Shown piece after piece: positions 27,801-35,933 of a stretch of DNA of 64,000 nucleotides. Origin of the DNA: Tethya wilhelma (taxonomy: Eukaryota > Porifera > Demospongiae > Tethyida > Tethyidae); assembly GCA_964030475.1 (NCBI GenBank), contig CAXIPT010000001.1, positions 19,657,979-19,721,978 of the forward strand. The letters run 5' to 3'. The notes under the pieces are model-generated. The model was not told the origin of the DNA. It saw nothing but the letters and a program-made list of their open reading frames with translations, and did not search any database. Made by a program: the position numbers and the translations under genes. The first letter of the stretch is position 1; the number at the start of each line of letters is the position of its first letter.

Positions 27801-27838
27801 ATAGATACGGTTGATAGTATCTCTAGTTTAAGCTCCAT
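11214..27838 (-). CDS. CPLANE1: CPLANE1 (C5orf42/JBTS17) homolog, complete, 20 exons
   Basis: Exons: 27758-27838, 27276-27555, 26818-27008, 24629-25353, 24185-24370, 21421-23917, 20811-21048, 20398-20534, 20082-20290, 18843-19893, 18580-18752, 17696-18410, 17423-17617, 15109-17345, 14920-15043, 13983-14621, 13856-13893, 13323-13786, 12275-12369 and 11214-11306. All junctions agree in phase, giving 10,368 nt (about 3455 aa; human is about 3200). The N-terminus has [14 protein letters not shown], which recalls vertebrate CPLANE1, followed by WD40-like repeats ([17 protein letters not shown]) to about residue 490. A helical region of 800 residues includes [16 protein letters not shown]. The C-terminal part is low-complexity and charged with a [15 protein letters not shown] block like the Joubert-associated domain, ending [15 protein letters not shown]1 works with INTU, FUZ and WDPCP at the basal body to recruit intraflagellar-transport proteins. 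The start Met at 27838 matches the family N-terminus. Confidence 0.9.
14696..14862 (-). mobile_element. tRNA-derived SINE-like element in a CPLANE1 intron
   Basis: On the minus strand the segment has an A-box-like TGGCCTGGTTGC and a B-box-like AGTTCAAGTCC about 45 bases later. GTGGC/GCCAC ends could pair like an acceptor stem. A longer non-tRNA tail follows. I see no functional anticodon arm, so SINE is more likely than a tRNA gene. Confidence 0.5.
20610..20805. mobile_element. MITE, CCGTATAG family (copy 2), abutting a splice donor
   Basis: A 196-bp inverted-repeat element with TA at both edges (20608-20609 and 20806-20807). Its right end lies five bases past the end of the CPLANE1 exon 20811-21048. 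The 5' splice site therefore reads GTA, then the TA duplication, then the element. It resembles 6975-7177 and 56892-57097. Confidence 0.85.
21093..21344. repeat. Heptamer tandem array, (GCAGTAC/GCAGTAT)n, in a CPLANE1 intron
   Basis: About 35 tandem 7-base units of the forms GCAGTAC, GCAGTAT, GCAGTAG and ACAGTAC, mixed in 14- and 21-base higher-order combinations. It lies between the exons at 21421 and 21048. Open frames across it on both strands are artefacts of the repeat. Confidence 0.9.
24002..24168. mobile_element. Diverged ATAGCGGG/CACGGTAT inverted-repeat element
   Basis: The left arm reads ATAGCGGGCAAATTTGGCGA and the right arm TGCCAAATTTATCCGATACACGGTAT. It is a subfamily related to the CCGTATAG MITEs and sits in the CPLANE1 intron between the exons at 24185 and 23917. 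A single arm of the same subfamily is at about 3700-3750 in the SREK1IP1 homolog. Confidence 0.55.
25652..26632 (+). CDS. Cysteine-rich secreted, probably GPI-anchored protein, nested in a CPLANE1 intron
   Basis: A single uninterrupted frame of 326 residues on the opposite strand to its host gene, inside the intron between CPLANE1 exons 26818-27008 and 24629-25353. It starts with a signal peptide ([15 protein letters not shown]) and ends in a Ser/Thr linker plus a hydrophobic tail ([13 protein letters not shown]) with no cytoplasmic residues, as expected for a GPI signal. The ectodomain has dozens of cysteines, many as CC pairs, probably all disulfide-bonded. One segment reads [19 protein letters not shown], a small Cys motif seen in varied extracellular proteins. 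I do not recognise the family and assign no function. The lack of introns beside intron-rich neighbours raises a retrogene or de novo origin. Confidence 0.75.
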   Translation: MYKSLSCIVLFLASIVDAEGKHPLSKRVLPTNQNCDPQYEVCRKGDWIDTRIADCERDGYFFTCNAQNDVWYSWTVDVAEDDYCKPVTGLRFRCGKAGTNTRCVCSDHKLYFNRCRCQYWPDEDAGASLPAACRGYYTGGTSTLHHWGCCNNCNDSTANTCDGRSWHGGSTYSYCSSCGENTGGGRIKYYFNCGSCDEQQECADYCSGPILNLPGLCWKWLDCFKGCCLQRTQQPSRSIRQIESFCGDGTCNEEESPYTCPTDCCYQINSVCAENNTNRCDLQCCGSPSCCLENSTDSTGSTATTLLFSFYSKFTILAMVFLAVIL

Positions 27839-28210
27839 TGACGACTGGTGAACAAGAAGCAGAGGAAAACACGTCAACTGGAAATTTCTTCCCTTTGAAT
27901 CTTTGTTTGTTTCTAAATAGTGCACACCGGACCCACCTCCCTCAGTTTGAATTCCCCGCCCACCAGCTGTGATTCTAATTAACACCCACCATACAGATGT
28001 GCAGCAGATAACATAGAAAGAAGAGAGACACAGCAGATACTGACTCAGACTAGGATGGTCCAAGTCTAGTGTTTTCACTGACACATCACAAGGTTTTGGT
28101 GATGAATGTTACAATTTTATTGCCAAAAATAATCTTCATTGTCAAAATTTTAGAATATGTGTGCATGTGATTTGTTGTCATGGTAACAAACATGTATTAT
28201 AAGAGTGGAT
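27839..28210. other. Presumed CPLANE1 upstream region
   Basis: About 370 bases between the CPLANE1 start codon and the stop of the upstream Death-domain frame, both on the minus strand, so it should hold the CPLANE1 promoter. I see no TATA box I would defend. The part next to the Death domain (GTTGTCATGGTAACAAACAT) recurs at about 44.69 kb beside the duplicated Death domain. Confidence 0.4.
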
Positions 28211-28693
28211 CTACAGTCTCCTAATCTCTTGTGCTATTCTTGGGTCAAAGGGTTCCACAGCTTCAGCTAGTGCCTCCCATGATGGACGAGGGTTGACCTG
28301 TTTCAACCACTCTCTTAACATTTCACGAAGACAGTACTCAATATTAAGATATTGATAGCGTGAGTCTATTATCTGCAGTGTTTCACGATCCACTCCTAAC
28401 AGCACTCCTATGTTGTACCAGACACTGGCCAGTGGGAGAGTGAATTGTAGTGCATGTTTCAATGTGAGCTCTGATGATGACCTCCTCAGTGGGTGGTATG
28501 AGAGGGATCCAGTCGTCAGTGGGTTGGATGAGAGGGGTCCAGTCCTCAGTGGGTGGGACGAGAGGGGTCCAGTCGTCAGTGGGTGGAATGAGAGGGGTCC
28601 AGTCGTCAGCAGGTGGAATAAGAGGGTCGGTAGAACAAGAAGGTCAGTGGGCAGAATGAGATCAAGGGGTCCTGTCATCAGTGGGTGGAACAA
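28211..28693 (-). pseudogene. Death-domain C-terminus of a broken Death-fold gene
   Basis: The last 80 or so residues (LTLKHALQFTLPLASVWYNI ... VDRETLQIIDSRY ... CLREMLREWLKQ ... SWEALAEAV ... IAQEIRRL) have the Death-domain pattern: Trp/Leu positions in the first helices and the WLKQ...SW..L block. Death domains mediate homotypic assembly in immune and apoptotic signalling. Upstream in the frame is a run of imperfect tandem repeats reading as PLTTGPLS; in another frame these read PPTDD and match the linker at 29.55-29.65 kb. The frame is open here, but the gene upstream is broken several times. A second, more decayed copy of this domain is at 44.73-45.87 kb. Confidence 0.65.
28484..28692. 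repeat. Minisatellite encoding PPTDD-type repeats
   Basis: Tandem units of about 27-30 bases (core GGTCCAGTCGTCAGTGGGTGG on the plus strand). The same unit occurs on the other side of the zinc-finger segment at about 29535-29625, where it codes for [10 protein letters not shown]. The zinc fingers are thus bracketed by one repeat family. Confidence 0.8.
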
Positions 28694-28836
28694 GAGGGTT
28701 AGCGGGTGGAATGAGAGGGGCTCCTTGAAAGGAGGGTACCGATGGGTGTGGTAGCAGAGATATTCTTGGCTACAGTGATGGTGCTTGTACCGGGAGCTGG
28801 GAAGACGGTGCTACAGTAGTGGTGGTTGCTGGGAGG

Positions 28837-30088
28837 CTAGGTGGATCGGCAATCCATTGGTTCATCAGTAGTGAGAGTTGGCTCCTGTCCAGCACAAGTG
28901 GGGGTGGGCGTATCTGGTGACTCTGACTTTGGAATGACCTTGGTATGCATCGTTTGTTGTTGTTGATGGATGAGTGCGATCAGGGGTGTGATGGGTGTGA
29001 CAGGTGTGAGGGAAGAAGTGACAGAATTCCCACTCTCCCTTCGGCTGGGATAAGCAGCAAAAGCCGCAGTGGCTCGAGCTTTTCCTTTCAGAGCGAGTGG
29101 GTCTCGATCTTTAGCTTGGTTCATAGAGTGACGTTTCACATGTTTGCTAAGATGATCACTAAGAATGAAGCGTTTGTCACAGACAGGACAGGCAAATCGT
29201 TTCTCTCCAGTGTGGGTACGGAAGTGATGTACCAACTCATCAGAACGGGCAAATCTCTTAATTTCCACAACCGTCCCAGCTGCAAGGATAGCCTGGGCGT
29301 TCTCCAGTGTGGGTTCGAATGTGAGCTTTCAAATGAGAACTCTTGCTATATGCTTTGCCGCATGCCTCCCAAGGACAGATGAACATTTGTTTCTTGGGTT
29401 TTCCTGACCCGCCAGTTGGCGTGGTCTGTGGAAAGAGGCTCTCAGTGCCTGAAATAAAGCTCACGGAACTCGTGAAGGAGCTGTGAGATTGAGAAAGACT
29501 CTGCGATTCAGCTTCAGTGGGCGAAGATGAAGAAGGGGTCCTATTATCAGTGGGTTGAATGAGAGGGTCAGTGGGTGGAATGAGAGGGGTCCTGTCATCA
29601 GTGGGTGGAACAAGAGGGGGCTCCTCCAAATGCTGTAGCTCTGAATGACCAATGGCATCTACTGATTGAGTTGGAGATGTCTCTGTTTCCAGTGGTTGGT
29701 TAATTGGGGGCTGAGTTGATGAGTGTAAATTTGGTTGATATAAGACAATAATACCGTGGTTTATCAACTCAGTCAGTTGTGAAGTAGTGAGTGGGAAAAT
29801 AGTTTCTCGGCAAGGAAAAATTGAAAATGCAATTTGTATGCAACCTGTACTAACATCCACTAGATCAATGTAGTCATGTTTAAGTTCAATAACTTCAGCA
29901 ACTTTATTCTTGACAGCATCTATGTCCCTCAAAGAGAAAGGACAGTTGGGTGTATCACGCTTAGTACCTCCAAACCACAGTTCATCAATTACTTTAACCA
30001 CAAGAAGGTGGTCTGAAGAGGTGCATGGTGGGTGACTTGATGGCAAATGAAGGAATTTCGAAAATACTTCTTTTGCTGAATTTGGCAA
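28837..30088 (-). pseudogene. KLF10/11-like three-finger module fused to a Death-fold gene segment, frameshifted
   Basis: The frame 30088-29258 begins with a conserved-looking non-finger region ([20 protein letters not shown]), passes through PPTDD repeats, and runs without a stop into a C2H2 finger ([19 protein letters not shown]) and most of a second. Four extra bases (ATTA) at about 29262-29270 then give TAA. The next frame resumes with [20 protein letters not shown] and a third finger ([21 protein letters not shown]). A 95-residue Ser/Thr/Pro tail ends at 28837. An extra Gly codon also sits between fingers 1 and 2 (GERPGYPC). The finger order and KSSHLKAH wording match KLF10/11 transcription factors, which bind GC-rich promoter boxes. 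With two finger-disrupting indels it is probably not functional as written. An assembly error cannot be excluded. Confidence 0.6.
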
Positions 30089-30089
30089 G

Positions 30090-31020
30090 TTTTTGAAGGT
30101 AACTATTCAAATCTGGCCGACACTCTTTGCAATATTTGTCAATAATTTTTTCCATGATTCGGAAATTAATGAAAGAGATGTACTTATGACGAACCAGAAA
30201 GGTTTGGAGTCTAGGCATCGTTGTGATCGCTAACAACTCATCACCATGTCTTTCCTCAATCTCTCTAGGAAGACCTTGACCCGAACAAAACACAGTGTAT
30301 ATGATATCATCTACAGGTGTGGCATTTCTCTTCAGAGTCTTGAAAACACTGCTTGAGAAGTCATGAAAGTCTACAATTATGGTATTGGCATCACGTATGA
30401 GTTGACTAGTCAGCTGTTTTCTCTCTCTTTCATACAAATGACTCACATTGAGGAAAGGAAATGTTTTCAAGGCTTCTTTCAGTCCCGGACATTTTGAGCG
30501 GTCTTGAAAATATTTTTCAAAGCTACAGTGTCCACAGGGACACTTGAAACCACAATCTTCTACTCCTGTGGTACTTGTAGAATCAGAGTCTCCACTAGCC
30601 TTACTCTCAGCAGGATCAACTGCCCTCTTTAGCTCACAAGCTAGCTTGGCAAGGTTTAATTCTTGAAGGATATCAACAAAATCATCAAAGTGAGCATCAC
30701 TGTCTTTGATCTTGGATAGGATTTGACTCAATGACATGAGGACACTAGCCCTGTCATATTCCTCTTTGTAAGGATTCTCTGCTTTGGTTTTGTTATAGTC
30801 AGAGATGAGAGACTTTGAACGAGCATTTACGGCAAATTTCACAACAAATGGTGACACAGCTTCCACCAGACGAGCTAAGTTTTGAACAATCACTTTGTAT
30901 CGAACTAGTCTCGCTAGCCAGAGTCTGGCTAGCGAGACTAGTATCGAACAGATTCAGACGTTTCAACGTGTGAACTGGTACTGCAGCTATCTTTTTCGTA
31001 CCATTACAAATTGTGGCCAT
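30090..31020 (-). pseudogene. N-terminal part of a Death-fold gene, possible CARD-like domain, disrupted
   Basis: A first frame starts at 31020 (MATICNGTKKIAAVPVHTLK) and is thrown out of frame at a 35-bp palindromic insertion (30906-30940). A long second frame continues from 30893, with a helical segment (SKIKDSDAHFDDFVDILQEL) that loosely resembles the end of a CARD. A Cys-rich CGFKCPCGHC patch and about 170 further residues follow. The frame shifts again near 30085 into the VIDELWFGG region. Even removing the 44 inserted bases does not restore the first junction, so more than one lesion is present. With the Death domain at 28.2-28.7 kb it outlines one original gene with Death-fold modules at both ends. 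The gene family is not known to me. Confidence 0.5.
30906..30940. mobile_element. 35-bp perfectly palindromic insertion with 9-bp TSD
   Basis: TAGTCTCGCTAGCCAGA, one central G, then its exact reverse complement. The exact 9-bp sequence GTATCGAAC flanks it at 30897-30905 and 30941-30949. The ends match the Mutator-like family at 482-1165 and 38076-38358, so it appears to be two terminal repeats with nothing between. It interrupts the frame starting at 31020. Confidence 0.85.
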
Positions 31021-31140
31021 ATTAGTCTCTGCCTAAACTAGCTGCAATTGCTCTGGCTTTGCCAAGTAAACTCAAATTGCTTCGGTCTTATGGCACGCCA
31101 AACGTAACAAAATTCAATATGCATACTACACACAAATAGT

Positions 31141-31335
31141 CCGTAATAGTCCGCATATGCAGACGTGACAAGTCTGTATATGCAGAGATAGCAAGTCTTC
31201 ATATACACGGATAGCAAGTCTGCATATGAAGACTTCATGCAGACATGATAAGTCTGTATATGCAGAGATAGAAAGTTTTCGCATACACTGATAGCAAGTC
31301 TGCATATGAAGACTTAGTAGTCCGCATATGCAGGC
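31141..31335. repeat. Tandem repeat, units of about 25-30 bp
   Basis: Imperfect units built from AGTCTGTATATGCAGAGATA, AGTCTGCATATGAAGACTT and related strings, upstream of the integrase-like gene. There is also partial dyad symmetry (GCATATGC). No gene. Confidence 0.7.
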
Positions 31336-32779
31336 ATGCAATCTATTGTGGAGATACATATACACACAAGAAATGTTCATGCCCAAATCAAAATGGAGGT
31401 GATTGGGTGGAGAGCATTCTTCGAAGAAATTGAGCATTTTGTTACTGCTTTGGAAAGACACTTTGGTACTGCCAGTGAAAGCTATTGTGAATATGCTGTA
31501 GAGAGATTACAAGTATGTATTAGATGTTTATCTAGATTACTGATCCAAAGTTCGTGAATCACTGGAATCAACCAGTGATACAGAAACTGAAGATGAAGAT
31601 AATGAAAGAGACATTATAGTGGCCTATTGTACTCAGTTGGTTGAACTTGTTCATACTCTTCGCAGCATAGAAGTACGTTGGCAACACTACGTAGATCAAC
31701 TAGCTAGACAATTTAATACAAGCTCTTATGTGGTTCCTATGGAGGATCAACCAATTCCTAATCGTCGAGCTGGACGGCCACGATTTGACATTAGTCAAAG
31801 CCAGTTAGAGTATCTCTCTTCAATGTCTTTCAGTTGGACACAAATTGCCTCTATTCTTGGTGTTTCTCGGATGACTATCTACAGAAGAAGAATTGAGTTT
31901 GGGATGATTGATACAACATCAAATAGTATTAGTGATGAAGAGCTCACTATTGTTATTCGACAGATACATCAAGAATCACCATCACTTGGTCAAACAATGG
32001 TTATGGGAAGGCTACGTTCAATGGGGTTTAAAGTTACACGGTGTCGAGTTCGAAATTGTATGAGAGAGATTGATCCAATTCAAACAGCACTACGTTGGAG
32101 AGGTCAACTTGCTAGACGTCAACCATATTCTGTTCCAGGCCCCAATTCCTTATGGCACATAGGTATGCAAGCATGTGTATTCATTGATGTTTTGATATAA
32201 TTTTTTGACATAATAATAATTATTGTGCATGCGTGAATTATGTCATCAAATGCATGGTCACAGGACATAATACATAAACCAAAACTTTATATAATTCTCA
32301 TGCAGATGGCCACCATAAATTGATACGCTGGAGGCTAGTCACTCATTGTGCAATTGATGGATACAGCAGGTTAGTATAGTCTTTTTGAAATGTTCCAACA
32401 ACAATAGAGCGACAACCGTCTATGACAACTTCCTTAAAGCAATTGAAGTTTATGGATTACCTTCAAGGATTAGGGTTGATCAAGGTAGTGAAAATGTGAC
32501 CATTGTTCAGCACATGCTCATCCATAGGGGCATTGAGCGGAGAAGTGCCCTAATTGGAAGTTCAGTCCATAATCAAAGAATTGAGAGGCTTTGGAAAGAC
32601 CTGCATAGATGTGTTACACAATTATTTTATCGACTCTTTTACTACCTTGAATACCATGACCTTTTGGATCCAATCAGTGATTTGCATATGTATGCATTGC
32701 ATTACGTGTTTCTCCCAAGAATTAACAAAAGTCTATCAGAATTCAAATCATGTTGGAATCATCATCTCTGCGCACTTAA

Positions 32780-33471
32780 GGCCCGGGTCACCTTGAAAAT
32801 GATTGAAATTTTGCCTGAATTAAAATTCAGATCTACAGAATATCAAATAGCTTTTCCTAATTTCTTTGCTATACAACAAATTTTTGGCCTTTCGTTTTCA
32901 TGTTACCAAAATCTTGTTCCAAAATAATGAATATTCATGTAAATAATGATCAGTCAAAGAAACACCTTAAACTATGAATAATTAATTAGGCGGAAACCTT
33001 AGAAGGTTGCTATGGCAACCAAACTTTTTCAGGAGATCACTATTATCATGAACCTCTATAATCTCGATTGGGGTTATCGCTGATCGTATTGTTGATAAGA
33101 TATAGCCGAGAAGGAGAGAACGGCAGGTGTGCATTATATGGAAAAAGCTGCATATCTTTCATCCAGATCAGTATTTCTGAACCCCAATTAAGATTTAGGC
33201 ATATATTGATGGAAAAAATATTTGTACAAAAAATGGTTACCATAGCAACAGGGGAACATTTCCGCCTAATTAATTATTCATTTTTTGCTGATTCAGCAAA
33301 TATGAAACAGTCACATGACCAACTTTTGACTTAAGGATGTTTGAAATATCCCAAAGAATCTATACCTATGTTTCCATGGTTACTAATTAGTTAGTTTAAA
33401 AGTTATGACCTTTCCGAATATTGATGAGATTATTTTACTATACATTATAAGGTATACTGTTGACCCAGGCC
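32780..33471. mobile_element. piggyBac-like MITE with TTAA target duplication
   Basis: 692 bp bounded by TTAA at 32776-32779 and 33472-33475. The ends read GGCCCGGGTCACC and, reversed, GGCCTGGGTCAAC (11 of 13 matching). TTAA duplications are diagnostic of the piggyBac superfamily. It splits the integrase frame between CWNHH and the MTPNQLY tail. No transposase is seen. Confidence 0.8.
32974..33281. mobile_element. Palindromic element nested in the TTAA element
   Basis: ATGAATAATTAATTAGGCGG at the left edge is matched by its reverse complement at 33259-33281. Further inward inverted blocks occur (GGTTGCTATGGCAACC against GGTTACCATAGCAAC). It lies wholly within 32780-33471, so it is either a later insertion or the element's own long inner palindrome. 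Confidence 0.65.
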
Positions 33472-33808
33472 TTAAGTACACAGAGATGGAGTAAGAACTG
33501 AGAAAGGAATGACACCTAATCAATTGTACACAGCAGGAATGCTGAGATTGAGACATTCTGGTTTAACAGCAATAGATTTTTTCAATGGTGTTGATGAAGA
33601 TTATAGTCATGAAGAAGAAGGATTAGTAGCAGAAGATGACGAAATGGTTGATAGTGGAGTTGAAGTTCCCAGAAATGCAATTGTTTTAACTGATGACCAG
33701 TTTGTACAACTTAGTCAGTCAGTTGATCCACTTGCAGTGTGTGATGACTATGGTGTTACTCTATACTTAAATGCTATTTGTTTGCTTCAAACTCTTCTTA
33801 ATCAGTAA

Positions 33809-35018
33809 TCATTTATTAATGACTTTTATTGTTGTTTAATAATGACTTTACTTCCTACAATACATGCAATGTCATCTATACACATGACTAATCAGTGTCA
33901 CTATGCATGCATGCTCAAGTTTAGGCATGCATGTCTTTGTCATAATAATAATTATCATACACATGACATTAGTGATGATTAATTATGACTAATTAATGAT
34001 TGTTATAATATATTATATACAGTATAGAACTTAATTCCGATAGTGGACCCTCTGAGATAGGACACTGTATTATAAACCTCTCAAAAAAAAAGGACAATAA
34101 TTCTTAGTTCCCCAAAATTCCGATTCCCAGTGGCGGATCCAGGATTGTAGACAGGGGTTATCTTAGTAGGATGCGCGCGAAGCGCGCGCAAAATTTTGCG
34201 CTAGCCACGCCCACTTTCGGTAAAACCACGCCTATTTTGCGTATAGCTCCACCCATTTCTAATTGCATGAACTTTGTACTTTACTATGCAAGCGGTGTTT
34301 CTAGCTCGTGCGTAGCTATTTTGGGAAGTATCTACACTTTCTGGGCTTATTTGCTGGCAGCCAATGCTTTTCAAGTAAGTATTATACTTGTGAGAGGCCA
34401 ACAGTTGGTTTTCTCTTGATTTTTGAGACTGAAATAAATTTTAGCCTTGTCTGAAAGGGGGTATCCATGGATACATTGGATATCCCCCTAAATCCGCCAC
34501 TGATTCCCTATTATATTAGTAATACACTGAACAGAACCTCTGAGAAAAGGACAACCTCTCTACAAAAGACAAACATGCAAGCCAAATTTATGTTGTCCCC
34601 AAAGTGTCCTTAATTTGTATGGAGGTTTCACTGTATTATTAATGTAATCTGTCTTGATAACATACATGCACAAATTTCGATTCAACTCATGCATGCAGTA
34701 ACAACAATAAATAATTATTATTAAACTATTGCTTTAATTGTTATGACATTAATTATTATTGGTTGTGCATGCATTAAATATTGTATCAGTATTGTCATGC
34801 ATGTACATCAATATCCTGCCCCCCAACAAATGTCACTATTATTATAATGCACGACAATAAGCAATAATTTTACAAACAAGAATTGACAACAATATAGGCA
34901 TAATATTGTGGTCTAAGTGATATTAGTAATACAATGTCATACATCTGCATGACTACAATGTCATGTCATCTTACATCAGTTGTATGTTGTTATTGACACA
35001 GCTATAATTATAATAGAT
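33809..35018. other. AT-rich gene-free stretch with nested transposons
   Basis: No gene is visible. It contains the CAGTGGCGG element (34129-34501) inside an older inverted-repeat element (arms AGTGGACCCTC at about 34042 and GGAGGTTTCACT ending at about 34633). The rest is AT-rich, with many ATTATTA and CATGCATG runs. Confidence 0.6.
34129..34501. mobile_element. hAT-like MITE with AGTGGCGGAT ends
   Basis: The ends AGTGGCGGATCC and AAATCCGCCACT are inverted, and GATTCCC flanks both sides (34122-34128 and 34502-34508). The CAGTGGCGG-type terminus is common among hAT-like elements, which make 8-bp duplications; seven are clear here. It contains no convincing transposase. Confidence 0.65.
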
Positions 35019-35579
35019 CTAGAAATCACATGCACAATAATATATGAAGAAGCTATACCTACAATAGTCAAACAAAATTATGAACGGATGTCCCAGTTTA
35101 GTTACTGATACAATTACACANAAATTTGTTAACTTATGTTTGTAATGACTAGTAACTGTATCAGAAGTGAAATCAAACCATCTTGGGGCTAGAAGTTTAT
35201 CATAAGTACCCCAGCATACATAATGTAGTGGTGATGCCTTTTGTTTATCCAATACATTGGGGTCACAATGCCTTTCTTTGAGAAGGTACTCAACAACATG
35301 GGCATGACCACCAAGGCTAGCATAGTGCAAGGGAGTGACTCCCTCACTATTTCTACATTCAGTATCACATTTATACTTCTCAATAAGTGTTCTTACCATA
35401 TCTAGGTCTCCATAGGCTGCTGCAAAGTGAAGAGGTTGATGCTGGTATTGCCATGAGAACTGCTTTGCGTCATCTTTTGTACTAGTTTCTTTAAAAGCTG
35501 CTAATAGTTCTTCAGACTCTCCTCTCACACACGCCTCGAAATAATTATCTTTTTTGGACTTGTTCCACTCTTTATCCAT
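35019..35579 (-). CDS. Ankyrin-repeat protein, 5' part
   Basis: From Met at 35579 the frame holds about three ankyrin repeats: QPLHFAAAYGDLDMVRTLIE, VTPLHYASLGGHAHVVEYLL and SPLHYVCWG. Ankyrin repeats are protein-interaction scaffolds. After the third repeat the sequence loses ankyrin character, so a donor near 35210 (GGGGTACTT on the minus strand) may end the exon. The single N at 35121 follows, so the rest may be in unassembled sequence. Related ankyrin starts occur at 42118-42313 and, more decayed, at 46.0-46.4 kb. It lies about 90 bp downstream of a DYM last-exon copy on the same strand, an arrangement repeated at 42.3-42.6 kb. Confidence 0.65.
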   Translation of the reverse strand: MDKEWNKSKKDNYFEACVRGESEELLAAFKETSTKDDAKQFSWQYQHQPLHFAAAYGDLDMVRTLIEKYKCDTECRNSEGVTPLHYASLGGHAHVVEYLLKERHCDPNVLDKQKASPLHYVCWGTYDKLLAPRWFDFTSDTVTSHYKHKLTNXCVIVSVTKLGHPFIILFDYCRYSFFIYYCACDF

Positions 35580-35671
35580 TTTGTTTACTCTTTACCATTA
35601 AGCCATGCTCAAAGGTCACAAACCTCATTATAATAATTATTATGTAATCAGAAATCACATGATGATAATTA

Positions 35672-35898
35672 TTACAAGGTAGAGAAATGAATATTGTCCC
35701 AATGTGATTTAAACACTAGTGTCACATAGGGAATAAAGAACTTCTCTGGCTGGTCTTCTTCAACATATGGAACTTGCAACTCTGGAAACACCTGTGTATA
35801 GAGCCAGAGGGGAACACAACTCATTACTACATGTAAATCATATATATAATATTCCTACTGCACTTACAACTAACTAGTCCATCTCAATAGCAGCTTAG

Positions 35899-35933
<35 letters not shown>

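Larger units (their letters stand above)
31393..33808 (+). pseudogene. Integrase-core (DDE) protein of transposon origin, frameshifted and interrupted
   Basis: Segments in order: 31393-31512 (MEVIGWRAFFEEIEHFV), about 31551-32161, 32306-32775 and 33480-33808. A helix-turn-helix-like stretch (SWTQIASILGVSRMTIYRR) precedes the integrase core. The catalytic triad is recognisable: Asp in LWHIDGHHK (split by an intron at 32162-32305), Asp in RVDQGSEN, and Glu in NQRIERLWKDL. The tail MTPNQLYTAGMLRLRHSGL recalls a multi-copy integrase-core family I associate with many invertebrates and some fish. Breaks: two extra bases (TA) near 32374, a TTAA-flanked insertion at 32780-33471 and a one-base mismatch in phase at a possible 38-bp intron at 31513-31550. 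It is inactive as assembled. Confidence 0.7.

Noticed and set aside
30941..31020. Idea that removing the 35-bp palindrome and one duplication restores the first reading frame
   Set aside because: Removing 44 bases still leaves the junction out of frame, so at least one more lesion or a different start is needed.
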